This document shows, piece by piece, positions 1-12,732 of a stretch of DNA of 64,000 nt (positions within the stretch are counted from its first letter, which is position 1; the number at the start of each line of letters is the position of its first letter). The translations under genes and the position numbers were made by a program. The notes under the pieces were generated by a model. The model saw nothing but the letters and a program-made list of their open reading frames with translations, ran no database searches and was not told the origin of the DNA. Origin of the DNA: Ashinkailepas kermadecensis (Eukaryota; Arthropoda; Thecostraca; Neolepadidae). The stretch is from contig JAOTOM010005145.1 in assembly GCA_034440615.1 (NCBI GenBank), forward strand, positions 1 through 64,000, in the 5' to 3' direction.

Positions 1-3000
1 TCTTCGGCCGATTTCCATTTTTCTTCCTTTAAACGACGCGACGTTCATTTCTAAGCAGGTACACCGAACATCGCGTATATCGACCGGTAAAATGTCCTAG
101 TTATTTGCGAAAAACCGGAGGGGTGGGCGGATTTCGCCCCCCTCCAGTGCGCGTGTTAAAAAGATCCAAATTTTCAGTTCAGTTGCTCGAAAGCTCAGCC
201 TCTGCTCTTCCAAAGTCCCTCTGTTCCTGTTTAATCAGACACGAGCAGCCAATCCTCACCTCCAGTCGTAGAGACAGAAATGCGTTTTCGTCGTTATAAA
301 ATCACAGGCTATTACGCGGGTCCCCCACACTGTTAGCCCTTTGCAGGTTGGCGTCCCTGCCGTACGAATGGCTATTGCTATTGGTGCCTATTGCAATAGA
401 GAAAGCATTTCATTCAGCAGCTGGGACCCAAAGCCGCAATGAAGATGAGCTTTCGATCACCAGCATAGAGGAAGGAAAAATAATGTTTGCTGTTTAACAA
501 TACACAATACTATGCATTAGCTCCACAACTCTTTCTCTTAAAGTATACGTCAGACAGACAAGCGGGCGCACTCGTCTGACACGTCGCAGGACAAGGTGAC
601 ATTGACTGAGACGGAGACCCGCAGTGGCCCCTGAGTAGGTCCGTCGGTCGAATACATCCACCCGATTCAGATGTCACCTGATGCAGAAATTGGAAAACTT
701 TAGAAAGTTGTCGTCTTTTCCCAAAGCTTGTCAGTTTTCAAGGTGAGGTCGAAACCCCATCAAGCAGTGAGGTGGGGTTCAGACCCCCAGGGACCCCAGC
801 GGTGACGACGCCCATGGCTATCGTTCCAAAATTTTGCGACTCGATTTTAATCTAGCTCACGTGAATCTATGCCCTATCGATAGGAATTAATAAAATGCCT
901 ACACCTATAATTTCGAAATTTATAAGCACTTACAGGTGCTTCAAAACCAGGCTACAATTTTTTTTGAAAGTGTGTTTCCATGTTTTATGGGAACATCTTC
1001 TGCAGTTTCCATTGATCATAACGCAGATTGAAAGTATAAATAGTAACAATTCACGTGAAAGTTTCGCATTGACATTGCCAGGGACATTAGAAAAGGAATT
1101 TGCCATTGAAGTGATTTTGAGGAATGCTGCTGCCATATAGCACATCAATATGACCAGATATAGCGAATTGTCGGCTTTGTACGATGGCAGCCTGTCTCAA
1201 AGCCTCTGGCTAGCCTGTCCTGTCTTATCTCCACGAACAACACTAGTCACACAAAAAAACTTACACAATGTATGTGTGTACACTATGAACTCACCTTAAG
1301 GCCATCGCATTCCTATCACTTCTATAAACTTCTCGTTTATAGCTCGTGTTGTAAGCATGGTGTGTGTAGTGTGGATAGTGATATGGGTATTGTATTATGT
1401 TGGTATATGAATGTTTATTGCGCATCTGCTCCGACTATTGACCACAAATCTATCCTTTCTTTGTAATTATATGTGTTATACCCAGACTGTCCATAACAGC
1501 CACTGTACGTGGATGGCATGTATTGCAAAATAAATAAAGATTTACAAGCTTCCGGGGGTAAATGCCAGTCTAAGACAGATTTTCACGCTACTTCGTCTCT
1601 TGATAACCCTATTACGGGAGTGGTCACAAAGTGACTCTCATCCAGAGGTTTATGGTATTTTGAACCTCCTGAACGACTCGAGCGATTATCCTCAGACTTG
1701 GCGAATTTCAGTAATTATATTTTCTACATAGGGCTCGAACTTCCGAGCTTTTTTACTTTGCATACGAACGGTTCCAGGATGATTGGCGGGATGACATCCA
1801 TGGTTTCTAATGTGCATAATTTCAAAAGAATTGAATCATTGCTCACTAGCTTAGCAGCCAATTTTGAAATATCATTGGCTATATAAATTGAAAAGCTTAA
1901 GCGTCCTTATGCTTACCAGAGGCGCGTCCATGTAGGTAAGAAATGGAGTAAAGTTGCATTGCCGAAGCTCATGCAATTCGTCATACTGAGGAACTATCGA
2001 ACTTCATGAACGATTATGGGAGATTCGAGAAAGTCTTGAATTATTTCGAAAGTATGCTTTGGTCAAAAGCAGCTCCAAGTGATTTTTTGGGAGAGGATTG
2101 GAAAAGGGACGAAGGAAAATTATTGGCTTCCTTCTGATCACATCAGTTGCCTTGAAAAATTGCCCAACAACATTGTAGTGCCTATTATAAGCCACTGTGG
2201 GAAATATTTTGAGAGGTTATAACTTGCATCCATACCAAGGGCGGATGCAGAGTGTAGTGAGCTGGATGCTAGGTCTGATTTTACAGGTGCATGTAATTAG
2301 TGAAATTTAGTTTATCTATTAAAAAACAGTACTAAGCGAGTAAAGTCTGGCAGCAGCCTCTGCAGCACCGTAGTAGAGAATAATGTGATCGCGCCAGCAT
2401 CCACAGAAGATCCGTCGGCTCCTACTCCCCCAGGGTTCCCGGTGAACCTAGACTACAGGTGCCAGAGGAATGCTTCTGAGTGGAACGTTTTGCTTTGATC
2501 TTCATTGTATGACCTGGCTAGTTCAGCCAGCGATTATATCGAACTGTCAGGATAATCCCTATTATTGGTCTCCCCATGTCCGCCAATGGTGAAATTGAAG
2601 TGGTCTTTTAGAAAGGTGCTAATTATGGCATGGATGTATGCATCATGAGATGTTCGATAACATCGATAACAACGATATTTACCACCATTATGTGCACACA
2701 AATTTCCTCCCTTTTCGATCCCTTGTTTCCACCATAGCGAAAACATGTTATTTGCGTGTCAAGCGCCTCTGTTGTCATTATTTTTGCTCAAAACAACATT
2801 AAGTTCAAATTTGGAGGTATCCTATATGAAGGAAACATCCTACAATATAGAAGTGAAGCGAAGTGAATAAGCCTGCAATTTTGAATATTGATTGTTACCA
2901 CGTGAACAGAAAGGTAATTTCATTGGCTATATAATGAAGCAATATTTGACGAAACCGGTTGCGGAATTTAGAAACCGTGGTGTTTGGAAAATATCCCCAA

Positions 3001-3404
3001 TTCCATCTGTTGTATTTCGTGGGGGAGCTGTATCCGCCTGTACCGATTTGTCGTTATTGTATGTTACAAAAGTCACCAGTCACAAGAATCATATCAAGTC
3101 GATGTCAATCATATCGAACGAGAAAGGCTCTTCCTACCGCGGCCCTCCGACACCACATGCTGCCAACCAAACACCATTAAATTCGCAATAATTTTCGGCG
3201 AAAAACGGGCATCATCACAGCCGCAGCCTGGTCTTGAACCCACCACGCTTAGCTTGCGGCGTACACTATGGCCGTCCGACCAGGATGAGGGTGTGACGTG
3301 ATGACGTGACGTGACGTGGCGTTTCAGATAGCATATCCGTGACGGTCGGCATGTTAGAGGTGTTCACTGCGCTGGGAATGTGCGCCGGACCCGGACTGGG
3401 AGTG

Positions 3405-3575
3405 ATGTGACAACTCATTTCCTCTGCAAGTGCATACTTTTCAGTTGGGAGGCAAAATAACACCCATGAAGGGACTTGGAGTTGGGTAATATAGCATGAA
3501 AGGCAATGTTCAAAATCAGGAAAAATGCAACATAACCTAACCTAGCCTAACCTTCCATGCAAGGAAACGTTTTAA
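3405..3575 (-). repeat. Copy of TTAGG-associated dispersed repeat
   Basis: Read on the minus strand, this has the order seen in other copies in the window. A CCTAACCTAGCC-type run (3535-3555) is followed by a segment related to 'AACTCCAAGTCCC', then 'CAACTGAAAAGTATGCA' and 'GCAGAGGAAATGAGTTGTCACATCA'-like sequence (described, not given in full). The same order occurs near 18.05, 18.6, 49.8, 50.4 and 51.8 kb, so it is a dispersed family rather than local sequence. It encodes no protein I can recognise. Confidence 0.6.
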
Positions 3576-3984
3576 CCCTTTGACTGCCACAGCCGGTCTG
3601 TCGAATTTCGTCTGTACTGCCGCAAGTGTGTAACTCCCGAGTCCCCGGCGGGCTGCCCATTGCCGTATCTCGAAAGAGTGATCACCTGTCACACCTCCAC
3701 TCCGGTCTGACACCTGATCCCCTCGCTCCGGCTCGGCGGTCGGTGGGTGCACGTTTTGTGGCGTGGCGGCTGTCGGTAGGACCACCGCCAGCAGGTTGCC
3801 TGCAGGTATGGCATTAACCAGCACGGCGCTTAGCGATCGAGCCCAGAACGGAGCTGCAAATTTCGGGAACTGTTGCAGATTGAAGGGAAATGCTTATTTT
3901 GAAAGTCTGATTTCCATGTTATTGATTTGCTAGATACCGTAGCTGAGGGATAGGCATGTACATTCGACTCACCTAGCTTTTCAC

Positions 3985-4225
3985 AGCATCTGAATATAGT
4001 TATTGGAAAACGTGCCGAATGTACGGCGGCATTGGAATATGCTGAAATAGTAATGACCTGTACGCCGCATCACTTCGACCAATCCAACGGATATTGTGAG
4101 CCTTGAAAAAGGCTGGGTTGGAGTCGTGGGTCTTCTCACGACTCCAGTCGAGACATTTTCAAGGCTCACCACAATATATGTCGGAACAGGCGTGGCGGCC
4201 ATTACCATTCCATCGTATCTGAATA
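3985..4225. repeat. Foldback (palindromic) element
   Basis: The two halves are imperfect inverted copies. 'ATTGTGAGCCTTGAAAA' at about 4093-4109 pairs with 'TTTTCAAGGCTCACCACAAT' at about 4153-4172. The centre is a near-perfect hairpin with stem GGAGTCGTG / CACGACTCC at about 4119-4145. The outer parts also pair, with GGCGGCATTGGAATATG on the left against the rc of CATTACCATTCCATCG on the right. This is a small non-coding foldback or MITE relic. Confidence 0.65.
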
Positions 4226-4331
4226 TACTCTTAGTTGACATATAGCTCAAATAAACGCTCAAAACATTCGCGCATTTTGAGGCCTATATATCGACCCAAC
4301 ACACCAATTGGACAAACATCTTTGTTGTCTG

Positions 4332-4369
4332 TATCGTACCGTACAGACTTGACTTGTACGGTACGGATA
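4332..4369. repeat. Short hairpin
   Basis: ATCGTACCGTAC at 4333-4344 pairs with GTACGGTACGGAT at 4356-4368 across an 11-base loop. It could be a remnant of a larger foldback. There is no U-run or gene context to suggest a regulatory role. Confidence 0.5.
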
Positions 4370-5149
4370 GGGCATGTATCGTACCTTGTGGGTACAAGAC
4401 GATTACGCAATATGGACGACAGCTAGGGGGATGGTTATCGGCTCGTCTTTCATTGCCTTTCGAACATTCGTCTTTCACACCCACGGACCGGTAACCATTA
4501 CGAGATTGTCTACTCCGCGTAATGCCACAATATATGTTGGAATATAATGGTATATATGATCAGTGGCGCAGCTAGGATCTTCTAAAATGGGTGCCGACCT
4601 AAAAAATGGCATGACATAGAAAACGCTTTTGTCGCGCTTGGAGCGCAGAAAATTGTTTGTTTTACACGGTGAGAATCTCCAAATGTCTTACTTGATCTCA
4701 TGTCTTTTTGGTTGCTAAGGGGCTAACGGCCCCCTTGGCTGCGCTTCTGTATATGCAAATGCCACACCCTTAGTATTCGCTATTTATTCTTAGACCTGTG
4801 AACGTGTTAGAAAGTGCAAGAACGTGTGTATGCTCTAAGCCTGCCGTGTAATCAGGTCACCAAACCATTCGAAGGTAAATACTCGCACCCAACGATGCTC
4901 TGGGTTGCACAATTTTATGTCCAGCAAATATTGCGAAGAATTAAAAAAGTATATATGAGTAGAAAAACGGTCATCCATTTGCATCCTCTTTGCATTAAAC
5001 CAATTTCCACCCGCCCACACCCGAAGTCCAGCACTACCATTCATTGGGAATGTAAGCACGCCGAGGGAATACCGGGGATTCCTCTTGTAATCAAGTACAT
5101 CAGAACCGTGGGGGGGGGGGAGGGCAGCGGGGCAAGTCGCCCCTTCCAT

Positions 5150-5570
5150 GCCGTAATATTACGTTCGGTGCCTCAAAAGTTCGTGTCTGTGCACGCGAAA
5201 ATCACACTGGGTCCCCAAAAAATCGTGCCGGGTACTTGAAAATCACTATATGGGCCCCAAAAGAGCCGGAGCCCCTGAAAAGCACGCTGAACCTTATAAA
5301 TAGTCATGCTCGGACCTTGAAAATCACGCTAGGGACACGACAGGTCGTACCGGGCCCCAATAGTCTCATTGGGACCAAAACAAATGCCTGGGCAACGAAA
5401 AACAATCCGGACATGGATAGTCATCCTGGGGCCCCAACAATGACGCCAAAAGACCCCAAAACTTGTACCTCCAAAAAGTGCCGAGGCCGCTAAAACTCGC
5501 GCTAGGGATCCAAGCAGATGACGTCAGAGCCAAAGGATCACACTTGGACTAAAAAAAGTCGCGTCGCAGA
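5150..5570 (+). repeat. Degenerate short-period tandem array
   Basis: About 20 imperfect units of roughly 17-20 bp alternate a 'GGGCCCC'/'GGGACC' block with 'AAAATCACGC' or 'AAAAATCGTGC'. The units have diverged enough that the period drifts. A similar array, rich in GAGGCCC and 'ATGAACG', lies at 36.0-36.95 kb. No protein is supported. Confidence 0.55.
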
Positions 5571-7456
5571 CCTTGAAAACCACAACCATACTAATTATTT
5601 TAGTTAAAAAGGTCCGCTTCGAAAAATAGTTGTCGAAATCCGAGAACTTTTTAATGGAGGTAGGTGGGCCCCTCCAAATCCGTCTGCCCCCGCCCCATGA
5701 TGCAAATTCTATGTACGCCACTGATCCCACCAAAATAATTTTCAGAAACATGGGACATGGAGTGCATTGCCAATGTGGGCAAGCCAACATTGAAGGGGCG
5801 AATTCCCCCTCACAAGCATACAAAACAACACCTATGCCCCCATATAGAATGGGAAGAAAGATGTTTTAAATGCATTTTCTTCCTACCAACTTGTTTTCAG
5901 TGATTACAGCCTGTATGATTAGAGATTCCCAGCTTCAATACCTTCTCAACGACGTCATTTACAAAACGGTACACCATAGCGAAAGCCATGCCCATGAGGG
6001 AATGGAATTTGAAGGGCTTGCATTATTTATGCATTATCATTGTTGCATTGTTGCATTGTCATTTATGCAATGTTGTTCAATGCTTGTTCTTGTCGTTAAT
6101 TTATTCGCTGAGGGTTTATCGTTTTATCTTGTGTGCAGGTGCCTTGCAGCCAGCACCAAATGTTATACAAATAAATATACCCCTGAGATGGCGATCAGAA
6201 AACCAATTCAATCCACTTCTCGTTATCATCTTCGCAAAAGTGTCGTCCTGGGACTGAGAAATGATCGTTTAAGCTTGCTTATGACATCAAGCTGGTGGGA
6301 ATGACTAACAGTAGTGATGAATCTAGCTATATTCAGTTAGACTTGGAGGACCTACAATTGTGTTGATCAATGGGATATATATCTAAGATATGCTTAGCAC
6401 CAATCCCGCTAGCTCGCTGCAATCTAGAGACCAACGAGAAGATTCTTCTGGTCGAGAAAGCATTAAGACATTTGTTTGTTTTGGCACTTAGATATTTATT
6501 CACATGTTAATTATTTATACCCTGGTATGGCTCAGTTCCCAACAAACAAACAAACAAAAACTGCTATTGCATTTGGTGTAAATGAGGCGCCATGCCAAGA
6601 AGAATCAAGACATGAAAATGAAATCATGTTTCCCATTCCCAACCCATGCTAAGATATTAAATATCTTTTAAAAAAACAATAGGAGGCCCAACACAATGGA
6701 GGCCTATTTGTGGTGGAGCAGGAGGCCCCTTTTAACCTTACCCATCCTAGAAGAATTTCGTGGTGACGCCACTGCTTGTAACAAAGTCTATGATCTACCA
6801 ATTGACGTTTTCGCCCCTCCTGTGAATAGTTATTTGCTTGTGTTTTAGTCGCGTAAATACGGTTCCGACACTCCCAGCATCAGTGTCAATAGTTACCAAA
6901 CAGTAGACATCTGTGTACATTTCCAGCTTGCGGCAACATCTGGCCGAGACGTAAAAAATGTCTTGCATGATTGCCATCCTGCCTAAATTCCTGGTGCAGC
7001 TTCCCAGAGTCTGATGTAGAATATGCTGATGGTCGGTGTGTTGCATCTGACATTCTTTTGGTGGCGACTGGCAATTGGATCTAGGCCCACATGGCCGAGT
7101 GACATTATTAGGAGCGTGATTAGTGGCGATTTGTGAGCAGCTAAAAGCGCAGTCATAAGCAGGCGCGAAACTAACCAATCCGCAAACAAAGAGACCTCTG
7201 ATGTATAACTATTAAATGCGTACGTGTACCCTGCGAGCTCAACGGCAAAGCCCCCTCAGTTTTCAACGATGGTGAAGAGGGGATGTGCAATCCGACACCA
7301 AGCCAAGAAATGTAATGTACCGGTACGCAGTTCCCTACTGATTGGCTTCACCTCACAGTGGATGGGAAAATAAACGGAGTTCGCACTTGGAAGGGGTTGC
7401 CTCATTTTGCTTTCGATATTCGTGGACGCAGGTCGTACCAACGGTGCTTGCGAGTC

Positions 7457-9906
7457 ATGGCGAGCCAAATGGCACGCAAATCTTTAGTTTCGGAGGAAAT
7501 TTTAAAAGAGCTGTATGCAGATTCTGATTCTGATTGGGATCCCAGGCATAGTAATGGTTTCACTTCTGAAGACGCATCTGACAGCGATGAAGAACTTGAG
7601 CGATCGTGCCGACTGATGACTACCAGCAGAAGCATCGAGGAAAGGCCGCAGGTACGTGAAAAGAATAACCCAATTGTCATATGTTAATCAGCTACGGGCT
7701 CAAAAGTTCATGGCCACACCAAGTGAAATTCCTGAAAAGCGTGCATTTATTCTACAATTCTTTTCACTTTTGATGCTTAGTACAAGTGCAAATGTATTCA
7801 TTTTTAATCGAAAAGCTTTTCGTATGCGCCTATCATGCGTTTTGGCGCACTAACGCACGCCATTCCCCAACTATATGAGCTAAAGATCCTTGCCAAATTC
7901 GTTAAGTAAATGAGGATTTTTAACCCAACTTCATTTCAAGTGTAATGTTCGGTATGCTTTATAGTCAAAATGTATTGAAATGACGGACTATTTTGTTTTG
8001 CATAAGCATGTCTTGGAATTAGTGTACTCATGCACTCTGTTCCCCGCGATTCCAGCTCAGGAGAGGATATTTGAAAATTAGCAGTTTGGCTATTCAAACC
8101 ACTATGATGCTTTATTATCTTGTTCCAGGATGGAGGAACACCACGAGCAAAGCGACCTACGATACGGACAAAGCGACTGACCACTGCTACAATCCCTGGA
8201 ATAAGGGTTAAGCGCCTGGCATTGCAGGATATCTGTTCGAGAACAAATTCTGACCCGGCCACGCAGTCGTCTGTGATAATACCCGAACCAGTGCCGAGTC
8301 CCGAAGCGCCTCCTACAAAGTGGGTAACGGATCGGCAAGCTCCGTCGGCCGTGGCTCCTTTGGTGGAAACACCGTCGAGAGAAGATCTGTCTGCAGAAGC
8401 TCCATCAGTGAGAACGGATACACCTGAAGCCTGATGGACCACAAAACAGGGAGACCTCCAACGGCGTCAATTCATCGGCGTACCTGGTGCATGCATGTCT
8501 GCCAGATCGCTAAGTGTAAAACAGCTCATAGGCATTGTGTTCCCCATGTAGTGTTGGCTCATGCTGATCGGGGGACCAATCTGTATGCTGAGCAGTACCT
8601 GGGTAGCGCGGACCTCACCCCGCGCTCCAGAGCACGGCACTGGCTGTCCGCGACCGTTGTGGAGATGAAAAAATCGTAGCGCTTTGGCTGCTCACCGGAC
8701 TGGATAAAAAAGCGTGTCTGAATGACTACTGGTCCAACAACAAACTCCGTCAAAATCCCGTTTTTAAAGACGCTATGTCTCGCAACCGATTTTATATGAT
8801 AGCTCGCTTTTTCCATTTCGCCGACAACCACTCAAAACCCGCAGACGCATCGAAACTGTACAAAGTGTAGCCTCCGATTGATTTTTTTCCACAATACCTT
8901 CAGAGCCCTGATTTACCCCATGCAGAGCCTGAGCTTGGATGAGGCGGTGGTGCCATGGAAAGGACGGTTGAGCTTCAGGACGTATAACCCCATGAAACCT
9001 ACCCGGTACGGGATAAAAGTCTACGCTCTCACCGACTCCAAAACTGGATACATACTTAGCATATATATATACAGTGGTGCCGGGCCTAAGCTGGTTGATC
9101 GAATCATGACTTTGACGGATCCATACCTGAACAAAGGCCATGTTATTTACATGGATAACTTTTATAACAGCGTCACCGTCTCCCGGCTTGTTCGGAAATT
9201 TGACACTGGCACGTGTGGCACCCTCCGTGCCAATCGGGGGCAGCCAAAATATTTTTAAAAGTCAGCCCAGTCGCTCGCACCCGGAGAGGTTTATTCTGTG
9301 ACTGATGGCAAGTGCGCTGTGGTGTCATGGAGGGACAAGAAAACGCTGACTCTCATCACTACCGAACATGACGCCAGCACCGCTACTGAGACCTCACGTC
9401 GAGGCAATGTCCAGGTAAAACCTTTGTGCGTGGCAGCGTACAACCAAGGTATAAAATGTGTTGACCAGCCGGACCAGAATCTAGTCTATTACGCTCACAT
9501 GCGCAAGTCAATGAAGTGGACAAAACAGATATTTCAGTGGATCATGCAGGCAGCACTTTTCAACGTGCACGTCATCCACAAGGTAGACAACGTCGACCAC
9601 TTCCAACAGCTCGCCAGTCACAGGGAAGTGATCGAAGCAGCGATCGAGATGTGGCTGGGCGATTACAAGACCCCCGCTGATACAGGTAAAGAAAACACGA
9701 GTCAGGATGATGGAAGACATCGACTTATCAAAATTACGACAGGAACGGGAAAGACCAGATATCCGACGAGATCGTGCAATATGTGCAAAGAGCGCGTGAA
9801 GACAACATGTGCAGTACCGGGATGCGTGTCAGCGCTTTGCGAGTCGTGCTTTCCTAAGTTTAGGAACAGGTTTAGCAACAGTGAGCAGCGACAACACTCT
9901 ATGTAG
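7457..9906 (+). pseudogene. piggyBac-like transposase, decayed, with one intron
   Basis: DDE transposase of the piggyBac superfamily, which in intact copies cuts and pastes at TTAA sites. The first exon runs from ATG 7457 to a donor at 7652 (CAG/GTACGTG) and encodes an acidic N-terminus with DSDSDWDP and an SDEELE stretch. The second resumes at 8129 after TTCCAG, in phase 0. Recognisable blocks in order are TNLYAEQYL (about 8573), a DYWSNN...MSRNRF block (about 8720-8800), SLDEAVVPWKG with the first Asp (about 8930), IYMDNFYNS with the second Asp (about 9145), VDQPDQN with the third Asp (about 9465), and a Cys-rich tail with CNMC, CAVPGC and CESC (9776-9860). The reading frame breaks near 8430 and 8672, has a stop at about 8866, shifts again before 8920 in a T-run, and stops at 9256. 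I saw no TTAA-flanked terminal repeats. It is an inactive relic or domesticated fragment; the superfamily is secure. Confidence 0.85.
7652..8128 (+). other. Apparent intron in the piggyBac relic
   Basis: The segment starts GTACGTG and ends in a pyrimidine-rich TTGTTCCAG. Reading frames on both sides agree in phase 0: ...ERPQ joins DGGTPRAKR. It contains stops in the coding frame. An intron near the 5' end is unusual for piggyBac but known in some large copies. Confidence 0.5.
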
Positions 9907-10291
9907 TTACTCATACGTACCCGTGTTTCATTTCATTTCAAAGACTGCCATCATTCAGCGAATCGTATGACGTGAATGCCGTGAGTTGCAGATTTGAGGA
10001 AAATACATTTATGTTTGAAGCACCGTTATGCGTTTCTCAGAAAGGAATTACGGTGCACTGTTCAGAATATCTGCCTAACCTTGCCATGCCTTGAAACATA
10101 GGTATGCGGCAGCATGGTCCTTGATAGATTCCGGGTATTGGACTGACAACACATATATATGTACATTATAAAAGACATCTCATTCCACATTCGACCCACA
10201 TTTAGCTCACTTCCTAGCCCACAAATTGTGCACCATCGCCGAGCCGCCCACTGACAAGTTAACAGGGTGATGTCACCTCCATGCTGGAAGC

Positions 10292-10357
<66 letters not shown>

Positions 10358-12175
10358 TTACAGTTATGCTCATCCCGGGGGAATCAGGCTCCCCCTCCAA
10401 TGCAGCCGGAACGAACCCGCACTCTTCAATATTAGGGTGAGTGGGTAAGTACAACTCGAAACAAATGGATCTTTCATAGGCATGTTAAATGGTAATATTG
10501 TAGCTATTATCGTATTCACAAGAAATACATTATTCTGAGGTAGAGATGCTTTGGCTTTTTCTTATTGAGACCTACCATCGCATACGGAACATCATATAAG
10601 TAAGTCGGAAAACAAGTACACAACGTGGAGAATATGGATGCGTATTCCGGATTATTTACATCATGCTATATATCAAATGACAGGTCTTGATGAGCTGGAT
10701 GCACCTTTCACAAGCATGAATGGAAGAGAGCTGTCATTTTCAATGAAAATCATGCCGGGACACGATCCTAATTACCCCCTGCCAAATGATGTGATGGATT
10801 TCTCACCCCCACCAGTCAGGCCCGCCATCAATGGTGCCGCCAACCCATCGATCACCGGTCCTTGACAAGGCGAAACGCCCAGTCCCGCCCACGGCACGAG
10901 TGGAATGGATTACCCAGAGTTACTCGATCGCGGCAGGCTGGGGTTGGCTAGAAAGTTACTCGATTTACACACTTCGGCAGCCAAAGGGTGAATGGAAAAT
11001 TTCCGAACGTTTTTTTCTCGATTTTTTAAACATTAAAGATACCTAAACTAAGCTAACTGAACCTAACCTAGCTGTTATTGAATTTTTTTAAAGCCTGACT
11101 TAAACTAACCTAAGCTACCACAAACTGCTTTTGAAGAAAAACAAGTTCTAATTTTTTTATAAAAAATTTCAGAAAAACAACATTGTTTGATATTTGTTTT
11201 CTAGCTTAGAAAAGAGCCTATCTAACCTAACAAAACCTAACAAATGTAATTTTCAAAATCAAGAAAAATGCTTCATGTATGCTTGTATGCTTCATGAAGG
11301 TAAACTATGTAAACTCACTTCTTTGTTAATTTAAGCTGCAATAATACTCCTACATGCAGGGGTGTAGCATTGTATGATTTTGGTAGGGCACTTGCTCCCC
11401 CCCCCCAATGTTGGCTGTCCCCCACCCCAATAATTTCAACCTTTATCATGGCACCCTACAAGGTATGCCCCCAATCCATTCTAACCCGCCCATTACCTTC
11501 GTGCATTGTGCCCCCCCCCCCCCCCCCACACACAAAATAATTGTCAGAAACCCATGCTGATGGTTACCTAGGACTCTGCCAGGACAGGGTTCACACATTT
11601 TATACCGCAGGTGGTTTTACAACAATATTATTACCATTTAGGTTGTTCACAGGATGAATGAGTCCCATGTTTTCCTGGTAAGGTTGTGCTTTAGGGTGTT
11701 TTATGAATTCTTGGAAGTTATCCTTCGAATCCAATGTTTATGAATATGACTAAGATGATGGGACTTTCTCATTTTCTGTGCAAGTGCTTACGTTTTAGTT
11801 TGTGAGTAAAATAACAGTAGAAAAGGGGCTTTGAATTAGGTAACAGCATAATACGTTGTTTGCCTAGCTTATCCAAGCCCTTTAGAGAAGCAAAAATATA
11901 AAAATACCTATTTTGACAAATTTCAAACAATTTGTTATCTTAAAATTTTATAAGTTAAGAAAAAGCCTATCTTAATCTAACCTAACCTATTACACACTGC
12001 TTTTGAAGAAAAATAAGTTTTTATAAATTAAAAATATCACAAACTTTCCTGTTTTTCTTTACAATATGCAAACACACAAGTTGATAGAATGTTCGTTTTA
12101 ATGAACAAAAAAAACTTCATTTAAAAAAAGGAATAAAAATCACGAAGAATATCATAATTTTGACAAATTCCCACA
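9907..12175. other. AT-rich spacer with dispersed TTAGG-type repeats
   Basis: No gene recognised. From 11,040 to about 12,060 several minus-oriented copies of the TTAGG-associated repeat occur: CCTAACCTAA-type runs at 11,060 and 11,235, and a 'GTAAAATAACAGTAG' segment with its 'CATTTTCTGTGCAAGTG' neighbour near 11,780-11,820. Poly-C runs lie at 11,399-11,407 and 11,512-11,527. Confidence 0.55.
10288..10354. repeat. (AT)n microsatellite
   Basis: A nearly uninterrupted run of AT dinucleotides with one ATAC interruption at the left. It generates a tyrosine/isoleucine repeat in a spurious minus-strand frame. Confidence 0.95.
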
Positions 12176-12179
12176 AGAG

Positions 12180-12575
12180 CGAATGGCACAAGAGCGAATG
12201 GCGAATGATGTTGTGGGGAGTTCCTCATTGAATGTATTTAAAAGTAGGGTGGACACATTTTTTAGACAGGAAAATTTTGTTTTTGAGTTCTAATTTGGAT
12301 GGATGGGGTGAGATTTATGTTAAGTGTGCACGGCACAGACCCCTTTAAGCAGGGGCTATGGTAGCACAATGGGTATGATGGGAGGAGCTTGCAATTGTTG
12401 AGGGTGTTATGCAATAGCAAGTGGATGATGCTAGATAGGCTGGGATATATAGCTTCCTAGGAACTTGGGATAATGGATTGATTGGGGTGAGGATATGTAC
12501 ATTTCTAGTACCTTTTCTAGATAGGCTTAACCCAGATGGGCCCCTGTGGCTCTTATTAAGCCTTAACACTTTATG
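12180..12575 (+). mobile_element. 3' fragment of a CR1-like LINE
   Basis: A short frame at about 12,180-12,290 reads like the C-terminus of a LINE polymerase ORF (NDVVGSSSLNVFKSRVD, then DTFF), a block common to CR1/L2-type elements. It is followed by a 3' untranslated segment with 'GATGGGCCCCTGTGGCTCTTA' near 12,535, which resembles the 3' end of the larger LINE at 19.7 kb ('AAGGGCCCTTGTGGCTCATA' on its coding strand). Everything upstream in the element is missing, as expected from 5'-truncated target-primed insertion. Confidence 0.7.
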
Positions 12576-12732
12576 ACTTTATGGCTCCATCATCTTCATC
12601 GTGTTCAGAGATGTGTTTGTACATTTTTTCCTGAAATGCTATGTCTGGTCTAAAGGAAAGAGTTTAACCCAACCTGACCCCTTTTTGCGTCATGGAGGTA
12701 AAATGTGCGCAAAGCTTATCTTGTAGATATCT

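Larger units (their letters stand above)
1..7350. other. Gene-poor, repeat-rich stretch
   Basis: I recognise no conserved protein, tRNA or rRNA here on either strand. Open frames up to about 144 codons occur (for example 4814-5239 and 5870-6304) but show no domain, no convincing splice structure and no codon bias. The stretch holds a degenerate TTAGG-type dispersed repeat near 3.4 kb, two foldbacks near 4.1 and 4.35 kb, a degenerate GGGCCCC/AAAATCACG array at 5.15-5.56 kb and a short GACGT run at 3295-3320. Fragments beginning with a 'GTGGCGCAGCTAGGAT'-like motif (4562 on the plus strand, about 6750 on the minus strand) look like old transposon ends. Confidence 0.6.

Noticed and set aside
4814..6304. 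Frames of 141 and 144 codons
   Set aside because: No similarity recognised. The first overlaps a degenerate tandem array and the second is hydrophobic but without a start context or neighbours.
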